Positions 48,060-57,290 of a stretch of DNA of 64,000 bases are shown in pieces; position 1 is the stretch's first letter; each line of letters opens with the position of its first letter. The DNA is taken from contig JAPOYA010000023.1 of assembly GCA_026706815.1 (NCBI GenBank), positions 1-64,000 on the forward strand, in the 5' to 3' direction. The position numbers were made by a program, and so were the translations under genes. The DNA comes from Acidimicrobiaceae bacterium (lineage in GTDB: Bacteria; Actinomycetota; Acidimicrobiia; Acidimicrobiales; Aldehydirespiratoraceae). Below the pieces are notes generated by a model. That model had not been told where the DNA came from. It did no database searches and was given only the letters and a program-made list of their open reading frames with translations.

Positions 48060-48524
48060 TCAGCCAGAAACTGCTTCAGCCTGGCTCTTCAGTTGCACGA
48101 AAGCCATGCGGATCTGATCGAGGGCATGCTTCACGGCTTCCTCGTCGTCTCCGAGTCGGCCTGACAGACCGGTGACGATGGCGCTCAGGGCGTCAATGGC
48201 GACGGTGGCCTCGGCAAATTTCGGCGTCTGCGCCGAAAGGTGAAGCGCCGCCAGTTCGTACAGGCCCATCGCGTGGTTGGCCACGATCGTGGCAGCGGGC
48301 GTGCTGATGAGCCGTTCGCGTGCATCGGCCATCTCTTTGACCATTGCTTCGGCTCTTGCCCGTTCCTCGGGGTTCAAATCGTCAAGGCTCATCCCCTCCG
48401 GCAACGCGGCGGCTATCTCATCGTCGAGGCCGGCATCGTGCGGCGGTTCGGCGGCGTCGCCCGGGCCCGAAGTCGACTGGCGGTCTACGGGGTGTTCCCC
48501 GGCGGGTGTCCACAAAGAACTCAT
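48060..48524 (-). CDS. DUF1844 family protein
   Basis: A 154-residue protein. It begins SSLWTPAGEHPV, a typical actinobacterial DUF1844 N-terminus, has an acidic disordered stretch (about 15-60), and then a helical domain with TPAATIVANHAMGLYELAALHL. Function unknown; the family is often found next to infC. It is divergent from infC and convergent with hisG, 25 bases apart. Confidence 0.85.
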   Translation of the reverse strand: MSSLWTPAGEHPVDRQSTSGPGDAAEPPHDAGLDDEIAAALPEGMSLDDLNPEERARAEAMVKEMADARERLISTPAATIVANHAMGLYELAALHLSAQTPKFAEATVAIDALSAIVTGLSGRLGDDEEAVKHALDQIRMAFVQLKSQAEAVSG

Positions 48525-48709
48525 GCTGATACGCTATCGCTGACAATTCGAACACCGAAGTGGGGGAATCTCTCCAGATGCCTCCCACCTGGCCACAAAG
48601 TCGTCATACCCGGCGATTACCGTGCGTCCAGGTCGACGAATCGGCAACGCTCCAGTGAGCGTGATCGTGGATGTCGACATTGCGGTATCCACTACACGAC
48701 GGAGGTTTC

Positions 48710-48736
48710 GTGCTCACGAGGAGTCCAGGACGATAG
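48710..48736 (+). CDS. possible eight-codon leader overlapping the infC start
   Basis: GTG at 48710 lies four bases after a strong GGAGGT ribosome site (48701-48706) and reads VLTRSPGR, ending at TAG 48734-48736. That stop overlaps the proposed ATA start of infC at 48733 (ATAG). The layout would couple infC translation to the leader. It rests only on spacing and position; no homologue can be checked here. Confidence 0.35.
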   Translation: MLTRSPGR

Positions 48737-49374
48737 CACCGCCAAACAACGAGCCAAGGATCAACGAACGGATCCGCGCCCGAGAGGTCCGACTTGTCGG
48801 GCAGGACGGCGAGCAGATCGGCATAACTTCACTGTCTGAAGCGCGTGACATAGCTCAAGCCGCAGATCTCGACCTGGTCGAGGTGGCTGAGCAGGCCAAT
48901 CCGCCGGTCTGCCGGATCATGGATTACGGCAAGTGGCGCTACGAGGCAGACCAGCGGGCCAAAGAATCCAAAAAGAAGTCTTCCAACCTCACGGTCAAGG
49001 AGATGAAGTACCGTCCCAAGATCGGGCCCGGCGACTTCGACACCAAGACCCGCAAGGTGGTCGAGTTTCTCGGCGGAGGCCACAAGGTCAAGGTCACGAT
49101 CATGTTTCGAGGCCGCGAGATGCAACACCCCGAACTCGGCCGCCAGATCCTGGATCGGGTTTCTGAGGCTGTGGCCCACGTTGGCAAGGTTGAGTTTCAT
49201 CCCCGCCAGGACGGTCGCAACATGGTGATGGTGTTGGCCCCGGACAAGCGAGCGCAGGCTCGTCACGAAAAGCAACTGCGCAAGGAAGCCGAAGCAGCGG
49301 TCGTGGGGGCCGAGCCGAGTTCTGCTCCCCGGACAATCGATCCGTCGAAAGGTCATCCAAATCCCGAGAACTGA
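48733..49374 (+). CDS. infC: translation initiation factor IF-3, probable ATA start
   Basis: Keeps ribosomal subunits apart and checks initiator t[24 protein letters not shown] opens the N-domain; the C-domain includes [16 protein letters not shown]. The family N-terminus falls at ATA 48733, preceded by GAGGAG at 48718-48723; no ATG, GTG or TTG lies in frame near it. Rare start codons are the rule for infC, where they allow autoregulation, so ATA is reasonable. From ATA the protein has 213 residues. An in-frame GTG at 48655 would add 26 residues of unconserved sequence and is less likely. rpmI and rplT follow, the universal infC-rpmI-rplT operon. Confidence 0.93.
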   Translation: MAPPNNEPRINERIRAREVRLVGQDGEQIGITSLSEARDIAQAADLDLVEVAEQANPPVCRIMDYGKWRYEADQRAKESKKKSSNLTVKEMKYRPKIGPGDFDTKTRKVVEFLGGGHKVKVTIMFRGREMQHPELGRQILDRVSEAVAHVGKVEFHPRQDGRNMVMVLAPDKRAQARHEKQLRKEAEAAVVGAEPSSAPRTIDPSKGHPNPEN

Positions 49375-49412
49375 GAATCACAGAACCGAGCATCACAGAA
49401 CTGAGAATTGAC

Positions 49413-49604
49413 ATGCCCAAGATGAAGACCCACAAGGGCGCGCAGGCCCGCTTCAAGCGCACCGGCTCAGGCAAGCTGAGGCGGCGCAGCCAGAACAAGA
49501 ACCACATCCTCGAGAAGAAGTCTCCGAAGCGCAAACGCCAGCTTCGCAGACCGGCTTCGGTGTCCCCGGCTGACGAACCGCGCATCCGCGACCTCGGCGT
49601 CTGA
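49413..49604 (+). CDS. rpmI: 50S ribosomal protein L35
   Basis: A 63-residue, highly basic ribosomal protein. [20 protein letters not shown] and [17 protein letters not shown] are the L35 signature. It lies between infC and rplT. The 38-base gap after infC contains a 15-bp imperfect tandem duplication (ATCACAGAACCGAGC at 49377-49391 and again from 49392). No clear ribosome site is visible next to the ATG, only GAGAATTGAC. Confidence 0.96.
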   Translation: MPKMKTHKGAQARFKRTGSGKLRRRSQNKNHILEKKSPKRKRQLRRPASVSPADEPRIRDLGV

Positions 49605-49648
49605 ACCGTATCTGCTGAGGCCGCATCCACTGAGACAAGGAGCCAACG

Positions 49649-50011
49649 ATGGCAAGATCAAAACGCGCCGTACATTCCAAGAAGCACCGCCGGGTCGTCC
49701 TTGAGCGGGCCAAGGGCCACTACGGCAATCGTTCCCGCAGTTTCAAATCTGCGAACGAGTCAGTCATGCACGCCGGCAACTACGCGTTCCGCGATCGGCG
49801 TGCCCGCAAAGGCCAGTTCCGGAAGCTGTGGATTCAGCGCATCAACGCGGCATGTCGCGAGAACGGCACCTCCTACAGCCGCTTCATCGCAGGCCTGAAG
49901 GCCGCGGAGATAGAGGTCGACCGCAAGATGTTGTCGGAGACTGCGATCCACGACCCAGCCACATTCACGGCCTTGGTTGAGACCGCCAACGGAGCGCTGG
50001 CCGACGCCTGA
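49649..50011 (+). CDS. rplT: 50S ribosomal protein L20
   Basis: A 120-residue protein that binds 23S rRNA early in assembly and, in some bacteria, represses its own operon. [20 protein letters not shown] and [20 protein letters not shown] are typical, and [16 protein letters not shown] closes the globular domain. ACAAGGAG precedes ATG 49649. Confidence 0.97.
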   Translation: MARSKRAVHSKKHRRVVLERAKGHYGNRSRSFKSANESVMHAGNYAFRDRRARKGQFRKLWIQRINAACRENGTSYSRFIAGLKAAEIEVDRKMLSETAIHDPATFTALVETANGALADA

Positions 50012-50057
50012 GTCCTGCTCGGACAGGCTGTCGGATCGGCTGAGTCGGCCCGTTTCA

Positions 50058-50894
50058 ATGGCCCGAGTCGAAGTCAAGGGCCCGAACAGTCGTCGAGTCG
50101 TCGAGCTGCGGCGGCTCATCGGCCGAGTCGGCGCGAATTCAGCAGAGATCGTGTTGGAGGGAGAGCGCACCGTCGGCGAGGCACTCGATGCCGGGCTGCG
50201 GCTGATCACGGTCATCGTCCCCGAGAGCTCGGTCATCGTCCCCGAGAGCTCGGTCATCTCCCCGAAGAGCACAGGCGACGAGTTCGCCGGCTCAACGTTG
50301 CGGCGCCTCGACGACGCGGTTGAGATCCTGGTTCTGAGAGACAGAGCCTTTGAGCGTCTGGCGCCGTCTGTCACGCCTCAACCGATGCTGGCCGTAGCGT
50401 TGCGGCCGCAAGCCCGGGTCCCGGCTTTCCTTGACGAGAATGACTTCGCGATCGTGCTGGTCGGAGTTGCTGATCCGGGCAATGTCGGCACGCTCATCCG
50501 CGTTGCCGATGCCACGGGTGCGGCGTGTGTTGTCGTGGTCGGCGGTGCTGACCCGTGGCGTCCCAAGGCAGTCCGCTCCTCGGCCGGTTCGGTGCTGCGA
50601 GTCCCGGTGGTGCGCGGATCCGATGTGCAGACGAGTTTGAGCCAGTTGCGAGCAGCCGGAGCCAAGATCGTGGCGACCGACGTGCGTGAGGGGATTCCCC
50701 ACCACAGCGGGGTGCTCAACGGTCCGCTGGCGATCGTGCTCGGATCGGAGTCCCACGGCCTCGACCGTGCGGTTGACTCCCTCGTCGATGTCTGGGTCCG
50801 GATCGACATGGTCGGCAACGCCGAATCTCTCAACGTCGCGATGGCAGGCGCCCTGCTGGCCTACGAGGCCAGCAGGTCAGCGTCTTCGGGGTGA
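50058..50894 (+). CDS. TrmH/SpoU family rRNA methyltransferase
   Basis: SPOUT 2'-O-methyltransferase of 278 residues with an N-terminal RNA-binding domain (NSRRVVELRRLIGRVGANSA, IVLEGERTVGEAL). Motifs: DPGNVGTLIRVADATGA, IVLGSESHGL and MVGNAESLNVAMAGALLAYE. It follows rplT and precedes pheS, the common place for this 23S-type enzyme. Residues 52-71 come from a 21-bp tandem repeat at 50211-50270 (VIVPESS twice, then VISPKS), sitting in a loop between the two domains. Its 3' end overlaps the opposing GNAT gene by 34 bases. Confidence 0.9.
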   Translation: MARVEVKGPNSRRVVELRRLIGRVGANSAEIVLEGERTVGEALDAGLRLITVIVPESSVIVPESSVISPKSTGDEFAGSTLRRLDDAVEILVLRDRAFERLAPSVTPQPMLAVALRPQARVPAFLDENDFAIVLVGVADPGNVGTLIRVADATGAACVVVVGGADPWRPKAVRSSAGSVLRVPVVRGSDVQTSLSQLRAAGAKIVATDVREGIPHHSGVLNGPLAIVLGSESHGLDRAVDSLVDVWVRIDMVGNAESLNVAMAGALLAYEASRSASSG

Positions 50895-51142
50895 TCGCGG
50901 ATGAATGCCGCGGCGAACCCGCATAGAGGAAGAATGCTCTGCTCGTTCGCCCGCAGGTCGTCGAGCATTCCCCTCATCAGCCGCTCGGCCAGGCCCCTGC
51001 CCCGCATCGACGGGTCTGTTTCGACATGCGGCACCACCACGACTGTGTCATCGAGCTGATAATCAGCTACCGACGCGATGCGGCCTTCGACGATCAGTTC
51101 GTAGCGCCGGCGCGCTGGGTTGTTTCGCACTTCGTGGGTCAC
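50861..51142 (-). CDS. small GNAT-type N-acetyltransferase (YjdJ-like)
   Basis: A 93-residue compact acetyltransferase of the family that includes YjdJ. NNPARRRYELIVEGRIASVA starts the fold and VPHVETDPSMRGRGLAERLM is the acetyl-CoA loop (RGRGLA); CGFAAAFIRDHPED closes it. Substrate unknown. It is convergent with the methyltransferase, sharing 34 bases at the 3' ends, and divergent from pheS. Confidence 0.85.
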   Translation of the reverse strand: MTHEVRNNPARRRYELIVEGRIASVADYQLDDTVVVVPHVETDPSMRGRGLAERLMRGMLDDLRANEQSILPLCGFAAAFIRDHPEDADLLAS

Positions 51143-51194
51143 GCCGCAAAGTCTCCCAGATATTGGGAGCCAACGCGTCGGTGCATCTCATAAA

Positions 51195-51258
51195 CCTGTT
51201 CGGTTGATGATAGAGACGCTCCGCATAGCCTGTTCGGTTGATGATAGAGACGCTCCGC
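51195..51258 (+). repeat. 34-bp tandem duplication over the pheS start
   Basis: CCTGTTCGGTTGATGATAGA and the ten bases after it at 51195-51224 recur at 51229-51258, so the unit is 34 bp with 30 identical positions. Each copy contains TTGATGATAGAGACG. The first ATG (51207) is out of frame and would give a 21-codon peptide; the second (51241) opens pheS. Confidence 0.9.
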
Positions 51259-52239
51259 CGGACCGCTGTTGAAGCGAAGGCCCGACTGGCCGAAGTCGAA
51301 GACCTCGACGCGCTGGCGGAGCTCGACGTCGAGTTCTTGGGCAAGAAATCGGCAGTGACTCTGGCCAAGCGGCGACTCGGCTCGCTGGATCCGGGCCAAC
51401 GCAGAACCGCCGGCCAGGCAGTGAACGAGATCCGCGCCGAGATCGAGACGGCTGTGGAGTCTGCCCGCGGGCGGTTGGCCCAGGCAGCTCGGGTTCTGCA
51501 ACTCGAAGCTGAGCGGCTTGACCTCACAGAGTTCCGCAAGAAGGCCCGCCGCGGCTCGCTTCATCTTGTGACCCAGTCACGGGACAGGCTCGAAGACGTC
51601 TTCGTGGGAATGGGGTTCACAGTCGCCGAGGGGCCCGAGGTCGAATCGGCGTGGTACAACTTCGAGGCTCTCAACATTCCCGAGTGGCATCCGGCCCGCG
51701 GCAGCTTCGACACGATCTTTGTGGATCTGGGCGAGCCCGAGGAGGTGATGCTGCGCTCGCACACGTCGCCAGTCCAGATCCGCACGATGGAGAAGCAGAA
51801 ACCGCCCATCTACATCGTCGCGCCGGGCAGGACTTTCAGGACCGACACAGCCGACGCGACCCATTTGCCCGCCTTCAATCAGATTGAAGGCCTTGTAGTT
51901 GATCGGGGCATAACCATGGGTGACTTGGCGGGCACGATCGACGAGTTCGTCCGCGCCTTCTTCGGCGGCGACGTCGAGAGCCGACTCCGTCCATCGTATT
52001 TTCCCTTCACTGAGCCGAGCGCCGAATTCGATATCTCCCGCGCCGATGGAACGTGGCTGGAATTGGGGGGGTGCGGCATGGTGCATCCCAACGTCTTGCG
52101 CAACTGTGGGATCGATCCCGATGAGTGGCAGGGCTTCGCATTCGGGTTCGGCATCGATCGCCTCGCGGTCATGCGCCACGAGCTCGACGACATCCGCGAA
52201 CTGGTCAACAACGATGTTCGATTCCTGAGGCAGTTCTGA
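51241..52239 (+). CDS. pheS: phenylalanyl-tRNA synthetase alpha subunit
   Basis: Catalytic subunit of the alpha2-beta2 enzyme that charges tRNA-Phe. It has 332 residues from ATG 51241 (TTG 51238 is in frame too). An N-terminal coiled-coil region (about 1-85) precedes the class II core with GFTVAEGPEVESAWYNFEAL, HTSPVQIRTM, the motif 2 region RTFRTDTADATHLPAFNQIE and motif 3 GFGIDRLAVMRHELDDIR. The start region is duplicated, and no good ribosome site precedes it. The stop TGA overlaps the pheT ATG by one base. Confidence 0.96.
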   Translation: MIETLRRTAVEAKARLAEVEDLDALAELDVEFLGKKSAVTLAKRRLGSLDPGQRRTAGQAVNEIRAEIETAVESARGRLAQAARVLQLEAERLDLTEFRKKARRGSLHLVTQSRDRLEDVFVGMGFTVAEGPEVESAWYNFEALNIPEWHPARGSFDTIFVDLGEPEEVMLRSHTSPVQIRTMEKQKPPIYIVAPGRTFRTDTADATHLPAFNQIEGLVVDRGITMGDLAGTIDEFVRAFFGGDVESRLRPSYFPFTEPSAEFDISRADGTWLELGGCGMVHPNVLRNCGIDPDEWQGFAFGFGIDRLAVMRHELDDIRELVNNDVRFLRQF

Positions 52240-54644
52240 TGAGGGTGACATTGTCCTGGCTTCGGGAGTTCGCGCCCGGCATCCACGGTGATCCGGTCGA
52301 GTTGAGCGAGACCTTGAGCGCGCTCGGTCTGACCGTGGAGGACATGACCCTGATCGGCGACGTCGTCGACGGAGTCGTGTTGGCCAAGGTCCTCGATCTC
52401 CGGCCCCATCCCGCAGCCGACAAGATCCAACTCGTCGATGTGGATGCCGGAGACGGCGAGGCGCGGCAGGTGTGCTGCGGCGCCTTCAACATGGCGGTCG
52501 GTGATCTGATCCCGTTCGCGGCGCCGGGCACAGTTATGCCCGACGGTTTGAAGATCCAACAGCGCAAGATGCGCGGCGAAGTGTCTGCGGGCATGTGCTG
52601 TTCTGGCGCGGAGATCGGTCTCAGCGATGATCACGAGGGAATCCTCGTGCTCAATGACCGGGTCGTTCCGGAAGCTGAACTGGGAATGGGCGTGGCGGCT
52701 GCCATCGGCGCAGAACCCGATGTGCTGTGGGACCTCGAGGTGAACGCCAACCGCCCCGACGCCATGTCTGTAGCTGGAGTGGCGCGCGATCTGGCCGCCG
52801 CTCTGGGAGTCGATTTCTCGTTTCCCGACTACCGCGTCGCCGACGACGGCTCGCGCAACGACGAAGACGCCGATGAGCTGTTGACCGTTGAGATACTCGA
52901 TCCGACTCTGTGCGGGCGGTTCGCGGCGACTGTCCTGCGCGGCGTCACAGTCGGGGCTTCACCGCAGTGGATGGCCGACCGGCTCGAATTGGCGGGCATG
53001 CGGCCAGTCAACTCGATCGTCGACATCTCCAACTACGTGATGCTCGAGCTGGGACAGCCCAACCACACCTTCGATCTGGCCGCGATCCCCAACGGGCGCC
53101 TGCGAGTGCGACGGGCAGTTCCGGGCGAGAGGCTGACCACTCTCGACGGCCTCGAGCGCGACCTCGCAGCCGGCGACGGGGTTATCACCAACGAGTCCGA
53201 CGTGATCGTCAGCCTGGCCGGTGTGATGGGCGGTGCGAACACCGAGATCTCCGAGCAGACGACCGATGTGCTGCTGGAGATGGCCTGGTGGGATCCGCCG
53301 ACGATCTCGCGCACTGTCAAGCGGCTCAATCTTGTGAGCGAGGCTTCGAGCAGGTTCCGCCGCGGCGCTGACTGGGGCGAGAGCATCGACCGCTCGATTC
53401 AGCGCTTCGTCCAGCTCGCCGCACAGCTCGGCGCCACCGCGGTCAGCGGCTTTGTGGATGCTGCGGGCAACACCCCCGATCGCTCGCCGCTCTCGGTTCG
53501 CAGCGCGAAGGTGAACGGTTTGCTCGGCACCGAGCTGAGCGCGACTGAAATGGCGGGGTATCTGTCCTCCGTCGGCTTCGGCGCCGAGGTTGTCACCTCC
53601 GACCGGGGAGCAGAGGACTTGGCTGTCACCATCCCCACTTGGCGCTGGGACACCGAGACCGAGACCGACGTGGCCGAGGAGGTGGCGCGTCTGCACGGCT
53701 ATGAGAACATCGCGAGGACCGTGCCCAGAGGAGAGCTCCCCGGGGGGCTCACCGACTACCAGGTCCGCCGTCGCTCGGTCAGGCAGGTGCTCGTCGGCTG
53801 TGGTTGCGACGAGACCTTCCCGATGCCGTTCCTGGCGCCTGGGGATCTGCTGAGAGCGGGTCTTGAGGACAATGGGGTGACTCTGTCCAATCCGCTGGTC
53901 GCCGAGCAGTCCGTCTTGCGCACCTCGCTGCTTCCCGGACAGCTCAAGGCGATTGCCTACAACCAGTCACATCGCAGTTTCGACTTGCGGTTCTTCGAGA
54001 TCGGCCACGTCTTTCTGCCGCCCCCGACCGGTCGGCTGCTTCCCGACGAACGCGAGCATCTCGCAGTTGCGCTGGCCGGTGAGGAGGCGCCGCAGGCGGT
54101 GGCAGCGCTCGACCTGTTGGAGCGGGAGCTGGGTCTGCCGAATGTCGTGTTGAGGTCGGCTTCGCCCCCGGGTCTGCACGCCACCCGCTCCGCTGAGGTG
54201 CTCGTCGCGGGGAGAGTCGCAGGTGTGGTCGGCGAGGTGGATCCGCTCGTTCTCGACAACTACGGCGTGGCTGGGCCCGTTGCGTGGCTCGAACTGGACT
54301 TGGGAGGGCTGCTCGGCGGGCCTCGTCGCAGTCGCAAGTACAGCCCTGTGTCGAAGTATCCGTCGAGCGACATCGATCTTGCCTTCGAAGTGTCCGACGA
54401 GGTGACTGCCGCGGCGGTGGAGGGCTCGCTTCGCAAAGCTGGGCAAGCGCTGTTGGCGGGGGTCGAGTTGTTCGACGTGTACCGCGGCGAGGCCATGCCC
54501 GCCGGCACGCGGAGCCTGGCGTATCGACTGCGCTTCCAGGCCCATGATCGCACTTTGACCGATTCCGAGGTGGCAGACGTCCGCCGAGCCTGCATCGATG
54601 CCGCGACTAGGCGAGACGGCGTCTGCCTGCGCGGCCTCGTCTGA
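52239..54644 (+). CDS. pheT: phenylalanyl-tRNA synthetase beta subunit
   Basis: Beta subunit of 801 residues that binds tRNA and edits Tyr-tRNA-Phe. Domains in order: start LSWLREFAPG, the tRNA-binding OB fold at about 40-150 (VLDLRPHPAADKIQLVDVD), the B3/B4 editing domain (PVNSIVDISNYVMLELGQP), B5, the catalytic-like core, and the C-terminal FDX-ACB domain (KYPSSDIDLAFEVSDEV). ATG 52239 shares a base with the pheS stop. Confidence 0.96.
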   Translation: MRVTLSWLREFAPGIHGDPVELSETLSALGLTVEDMTLIGDVVDGVVLAKVLDLRPHPAADKIQLVDVDAGDGEARQVCCGAFNMAVGDLIPFAAPGTVMPDGLKIQQRKMRGEVSAGMCCSGAEIGLSDDHEGILVLNDRVVPEAELGMGVAAAIGAEPDVLWDLEVNANRPDAMSVAGVARDLAAALGVDFSFPDYRVADDGSRNDEDADELLTVEILDPTLCGRFAATVLRGVTVGASPQWMADRLELAGMRPVNSIVDISNYVMLELGQPNHTFDLAAIPNGRLRVRRAVPGERLTTLDGLERDLAAGDGVITNESDVIVSLAGVMGGANTEISEQTTDVLLEMAWWDPPTISRTVKRLNLVSEASSRFRRGADWGESIDRSIQRFVQLAAQLGATAVSGFVDAAGNTPDRSPLSVRSAKVNGLLGTELSATEMAGYLSSVGFGAEVVTSDRGAEDLAVTIPTWRWDTETETDVAEEVARLHGYENIARTVPRGELPGGLTDYQVRRRSVRQVLVGCGCDETFPMPFLAPGDLLRAGLEDNGVTLSNPLVAEQSVLRTSLLPGQLKAIAYNQSHRSFDLRFFEIGHVFLPPPTGRLLPDEREHLAVALAGEEAPQAVAALDLLERELGLPNVVLRSASPPGLHATRSAEVLVAGRVAGVVGEVDPLVLDNYGVAGPVAWLELDLGGLLGGPRRSRKYSPVSKYPSSDIDLAFEVSDEVTAAAVEGSLRKAGQALLAGVELFDVYRGEAMPAGTRSLAYRLRFQAHDRTLTDSEVADVRRACIDAATRRDGVCLRGLV

Positions 54645-54739
54645 GCCCGGCCCCTCAGTTAGCCACCGTCGCGATAGCGCTAGACCTTCTAACATATTGT
54701 TGCTAGCATGCAGTCTGATTCTGCTTGAGGAGAGATCAG

Positions 54740-56110
54740 TTGACCGAGATTCGAGCCAAGGCCCGAGCCCACTTGGTGCCCCATTTCACGCGCGGCGAAG
54801 CGTGGCGCCGAGATGACCTGCTCGTCGTCGAACGAGGCGAAGGCGCCTATGTCTGGGACGCCGAGGGCAACGAATACCTCGACGGACTCTCCGGTTTGTT
54901 CTGCACCAATATCGGTCACGGCCGCAGCGATCTCACAGCAGTGGCCGCGAAGCAGATGGACAAGCTGGCTTTCAGCCCCAACTGGAGTTTTGCCCATCCT
55001 TCCTCGATTGAGGCAGCGTCGCTGATCGCGTCGGTGGCGCCCGCCGATCTCAGCCGGGTGTTCTTCGTCAACTCCGGCTCAGAAGCGGTGGAATCAGCAC
55101 TCAAGTTCGCGCGTTGCCACCATCTGGCGAACGGCGAGGAGCAGCGCCATAAAGTGATCGCGCGCCGATGGGCCTATCACGGCACCACTCTGGGCGCCTT
55201 GGCCGTGACTGCTATTCCTAATTTCCGCGACCCCTTCGAGCCGATGCTGGGGGGATTCGTGCGCCATGTGGACAACACCCTCGGCTGTTCGGGCTCAGAC
55301 GTTCCGGCGTCTGAGCTGCCGTGTACAACCGCTGTGGAGGAGGCGATCCTTGCCGAGGGTCCTGAGACGGTGGCCATGGTGATCGCCGAACCGGTCCAGA
55401 ACGGCCGGGGCGCGCTGGTGCCGCCCGACGGCTATTGGCAGGAACTGCGCCGGATCTGCGACAACTACGGAGTGCTTCTCTGCGCGGACGAGGTGATCAA
55501 CGCCTTCGGACGCCTCGGCTACTGGTTCGGAAGCGAGCGTTTCGGCGTCGTGCCCGACATGATCACCTTCGCCAAGGGCGTCACCAGCGCATATGTGCCG
55601 CTGGGGGGGCTGCTTGTGCGGGATTCGCTGGTCGACCGGGTTTGGGACTCGCCCGCCGCGATGTTCCTCCACGGGGCCACTTTCGGCGGCCATCCAGTGG
55701 CCACGGCGGTAGCGGTGGCCAACATGACCGCCATGAGCGAAGAGAGGGTGTTCGATTGCGTATTGGGCAACGAGGGCCGACTCAAGGGCGGTCTGCACGC
55801 GCTGATGGAGTCCCATCATTGCGTCTCAGACGTGCGGGGCGCCGGATACTTCTATGCTGTGGAGCTGATGCGCGACCGCCGCAGCGGCGCAGATCTCACT
55901 GACGCCGAGTTCGCCGAATTGCTGCCGGGCGGCGTGTTGGAGAGCTTTGTGCGCGAGGCGCGCGTTCTGGTCCGACCCGACTCCCGCGGTGCCGCCATGC
56001 TTGCAATTGCACCGCCTCTGGTGTCAGACGCCACAGTGATCGACGACCTGCTCGAGCGGGTCGACCAAGTGCTCGACCGCGTGGGCGGTTGGCTGAAGGC
56101 CTCGAAATGA
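54740..56110 (+). CDS. tpa: class III aminotransferase, probable taurine-pyruvate aminotransferase
   Basis: PLP enzyme of 456 residues. It would move the amino group of taurine to pyruvate, giving sulfoacetaldehyde and alanine. Class III features: VFFVNSGSEAVESALKFAR (phosphate loop), RRWAYHGTTLGALAVT, CADEVINAFGRLGYWFGSE and the PLP Lys in ITFAKGVTSAYVPLGG. The taurine assignment rests on context: the ABC importer, pta and xsc follow on the same strand. A beta-alanine or other omega-amino acid substrate is the alternative. TTG 54740 is preferred because GAGGAGAG (54727-54734) stands at the right distance; TTG 54725 is in frame as well. Confidence 0.85.
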   Translation: MTEIRAKARAHLVPHFTRGEAWRRDDLLVVERGEGAYVWDAEGNEYLDGLSGLFCTNIGHGRSDLTAVAAKQMDKLAFSPNWSFAHPSSIEAASLIASVAPADLSRVFFVNSGSEAVESALKFARCHHLANGEEQRHKVIARRWAYHGTTLGALAVTAIPNFRDPFEPMLGGFVRHVDNTLGCSGSDVPASELPCTTAVEEAILAEGPETVAMVIAEPVQNGRGALVPPDGYWQELRRICDNYGVLLCADEVINAFGRLGYWFGSERFGVVPDMITFAKGVTSAYVPLGGLLVRDSLVDRVWDSPAAMFLHGATFGGHPVATAVAVANMTAMSEERVFDCVLGNEGRLKGGLHALMESHHCVSDVRGAGYFYAVELMRDRRSGADLTDAEFAELLPGGVLESFVREARVLVRPDSRGAAMLAIAPPLVSDATVIDDLLERVDQVLDRVGGWLKASK

Positions 56111-56141
56111 GGCTGCTGAATATCCATTGGAGGGTAATCAA

Positions 56142-57206
56142 ATGAAACGACTATTGGTATTGCTCATGGTGCTCGGCCTTGTAGCCGCGGCCTGCGGCGA
56201 CGACGACTCGTCTGACGAAGACGACGACGGTGGCACCACGACTCCGCAAGAGGTCGACGACAGCGACGATGATTCTGCAGATGCAGCACCGAGCAGCGGG
56301 CTCGATGAGCTCAATGTTGCCTACTTCTCGGAATGGCCTACTCCGAATCAGGTGGCACAACTGGAGAAGACCTATGACGAGGAACTGGGCTTGACTGTCA
56401 ACTGGACGACGTTCGGCAATGGCAACGACATGAGCCGAGCGATGGAATCGGGGGATATTGACATTGCCTATTCCCAAGGCCTTACCCCATTCGTGAATGC
56501 CGTCACCGCTGGTTCTGAATTCGAGATGGTTGCCATTGCAGTTTCCTACGCCGACAACGACAACTGTGTCGCTCACCCTGACGCCGACATCACGGCGGCA
56601 AACGCCGGCGAAGCGCTTGTCGGAGCGACCATCATGTCTCCCCTCGGCAACGTCACAGAGTTCAAGCTGAACAAGATGCTCGAGTACTTCGGCGTCGACG
56701 TCTCAGATGTGAATGTTGTGGGCGCAGAGGACGGAGCTTCGGTTCTCGCGGCATTCCAACGAGGCGACATCCAAGTTGGCTGCGCCTTCGGCGGTCCGAT
56801 GTTCTCCATGCTCGAAACCGGCAACACGCTGTGGACAGGCGCCGATCAGCTGGCTGAGGGAATCCGTGTATTCGACGTCGTCTCAATCCCAGCGGGTTTC
56901 GGCGCAGACCACGGTGATATCGTGACTCAGTTCTTGCAGGTCACCGAAGACGCGAACGCCGCCTACGCAGCTGACCCGGATTCCAAGATTGCGACGATCG
57001 CCGAAGCTGCGGCTCTTGATGTCGAAGGCACTCTCCAGAACCTGTCCGTATTCAGCTTCCCGACCAAAGCAGAGCAGCTTGGAGCGGACTGGTTTGGCGG
57101 CAGTGGGGTCAACGATGCCATGCTGTCGCAGGCGGAGGACAACCCGGATGCCTTGAACGACTACAGCGATTTCATCAACACGTCATATCTTGAGGCGGTG
57201 AACTAG
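56142..57206 (+). CDS. tauA: taurine-type ABC transporter substrate-binding lipoprotein
   Basis: A 354-residue solute-binding lipoprotein. The signal peptide ends in a lipobox LVAAAC (Cys17), followed by an acidic Asp/Ser/Thr linker of about 40 residues typical of actinobacterial lipoproteins, then a NitT/TauA-type domain (LNVAYFSEWPTPNQVAQLEK, SGDIDIAYSQGLTPFVNAV). ATG 56142 has a GGAGGG site. The TauB- and TauC-like genes follow. Substrate taurine is inferred from tpa and xsc; the fold also serves sulfonates and nitrate. Confidence 0.85.
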   Translation: MKRLLVLLMVLGLVAAACGDDDSSDEDDDGGTTTPQEVDDSDDDSADAAPSSGLDELNVAYFSEWPTPNQVAQLEKTYDEELGLTVNWTTFGNGNDMSRAMESGDIDIAYSQGLTPFVNAVTAGSEFEMVAIAVSYADNDNCVAHPDADITAANAGEALVGATIMSPLGNVTEFKLNKMLEYFGVDVSDVNVVGAEDGASVLAAFQRGDIQVGCAFGGPMFSMLETGNTLWTGADQLAEGIRVFDVVSIPAGFGADHGDIVTQFLQVTEDANAAYAADPDSKIATIAEAAALDVEGTLQNLSVFSFPTKAEQLGADWFGGSGVNDAMLSQAEDNPDALNDYSDFINTSYLEAVN

Positions 57207-57251
57207 AAGCGCGACTAGTCGAGCACCAGGAGATCGGCCTTGTGCTATTTT

Positions 57252-57290
57252 GCCCGGGTGTTCGGGGTGCTATGCCTCGAGCACCCGGGC
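57252..57290 (+). terminator. strong hairpin between tauA and tauB
   Basis: GCCCGGGTG at 57252-57260 pairs perfectly with CACCCGGGC at 57282-57290; the 21-base loop can itself form a short stem (TCGGGG with CCTCGA, one mismatch). No T-run follows. It may be a partial terminator or a 3' stabiliser that keeps the binding-protein mRNA more abundant than the transporter mRNA, a common arrangement in ABC importer operons. Confidence 0.6.

Noticed and set aside
48525..48709. A known L20 or infC leader structure upstream of infC
   Set aside because: No convincing pseudoknot or terminator could be traced by eye, so only the short leader frame is listed.
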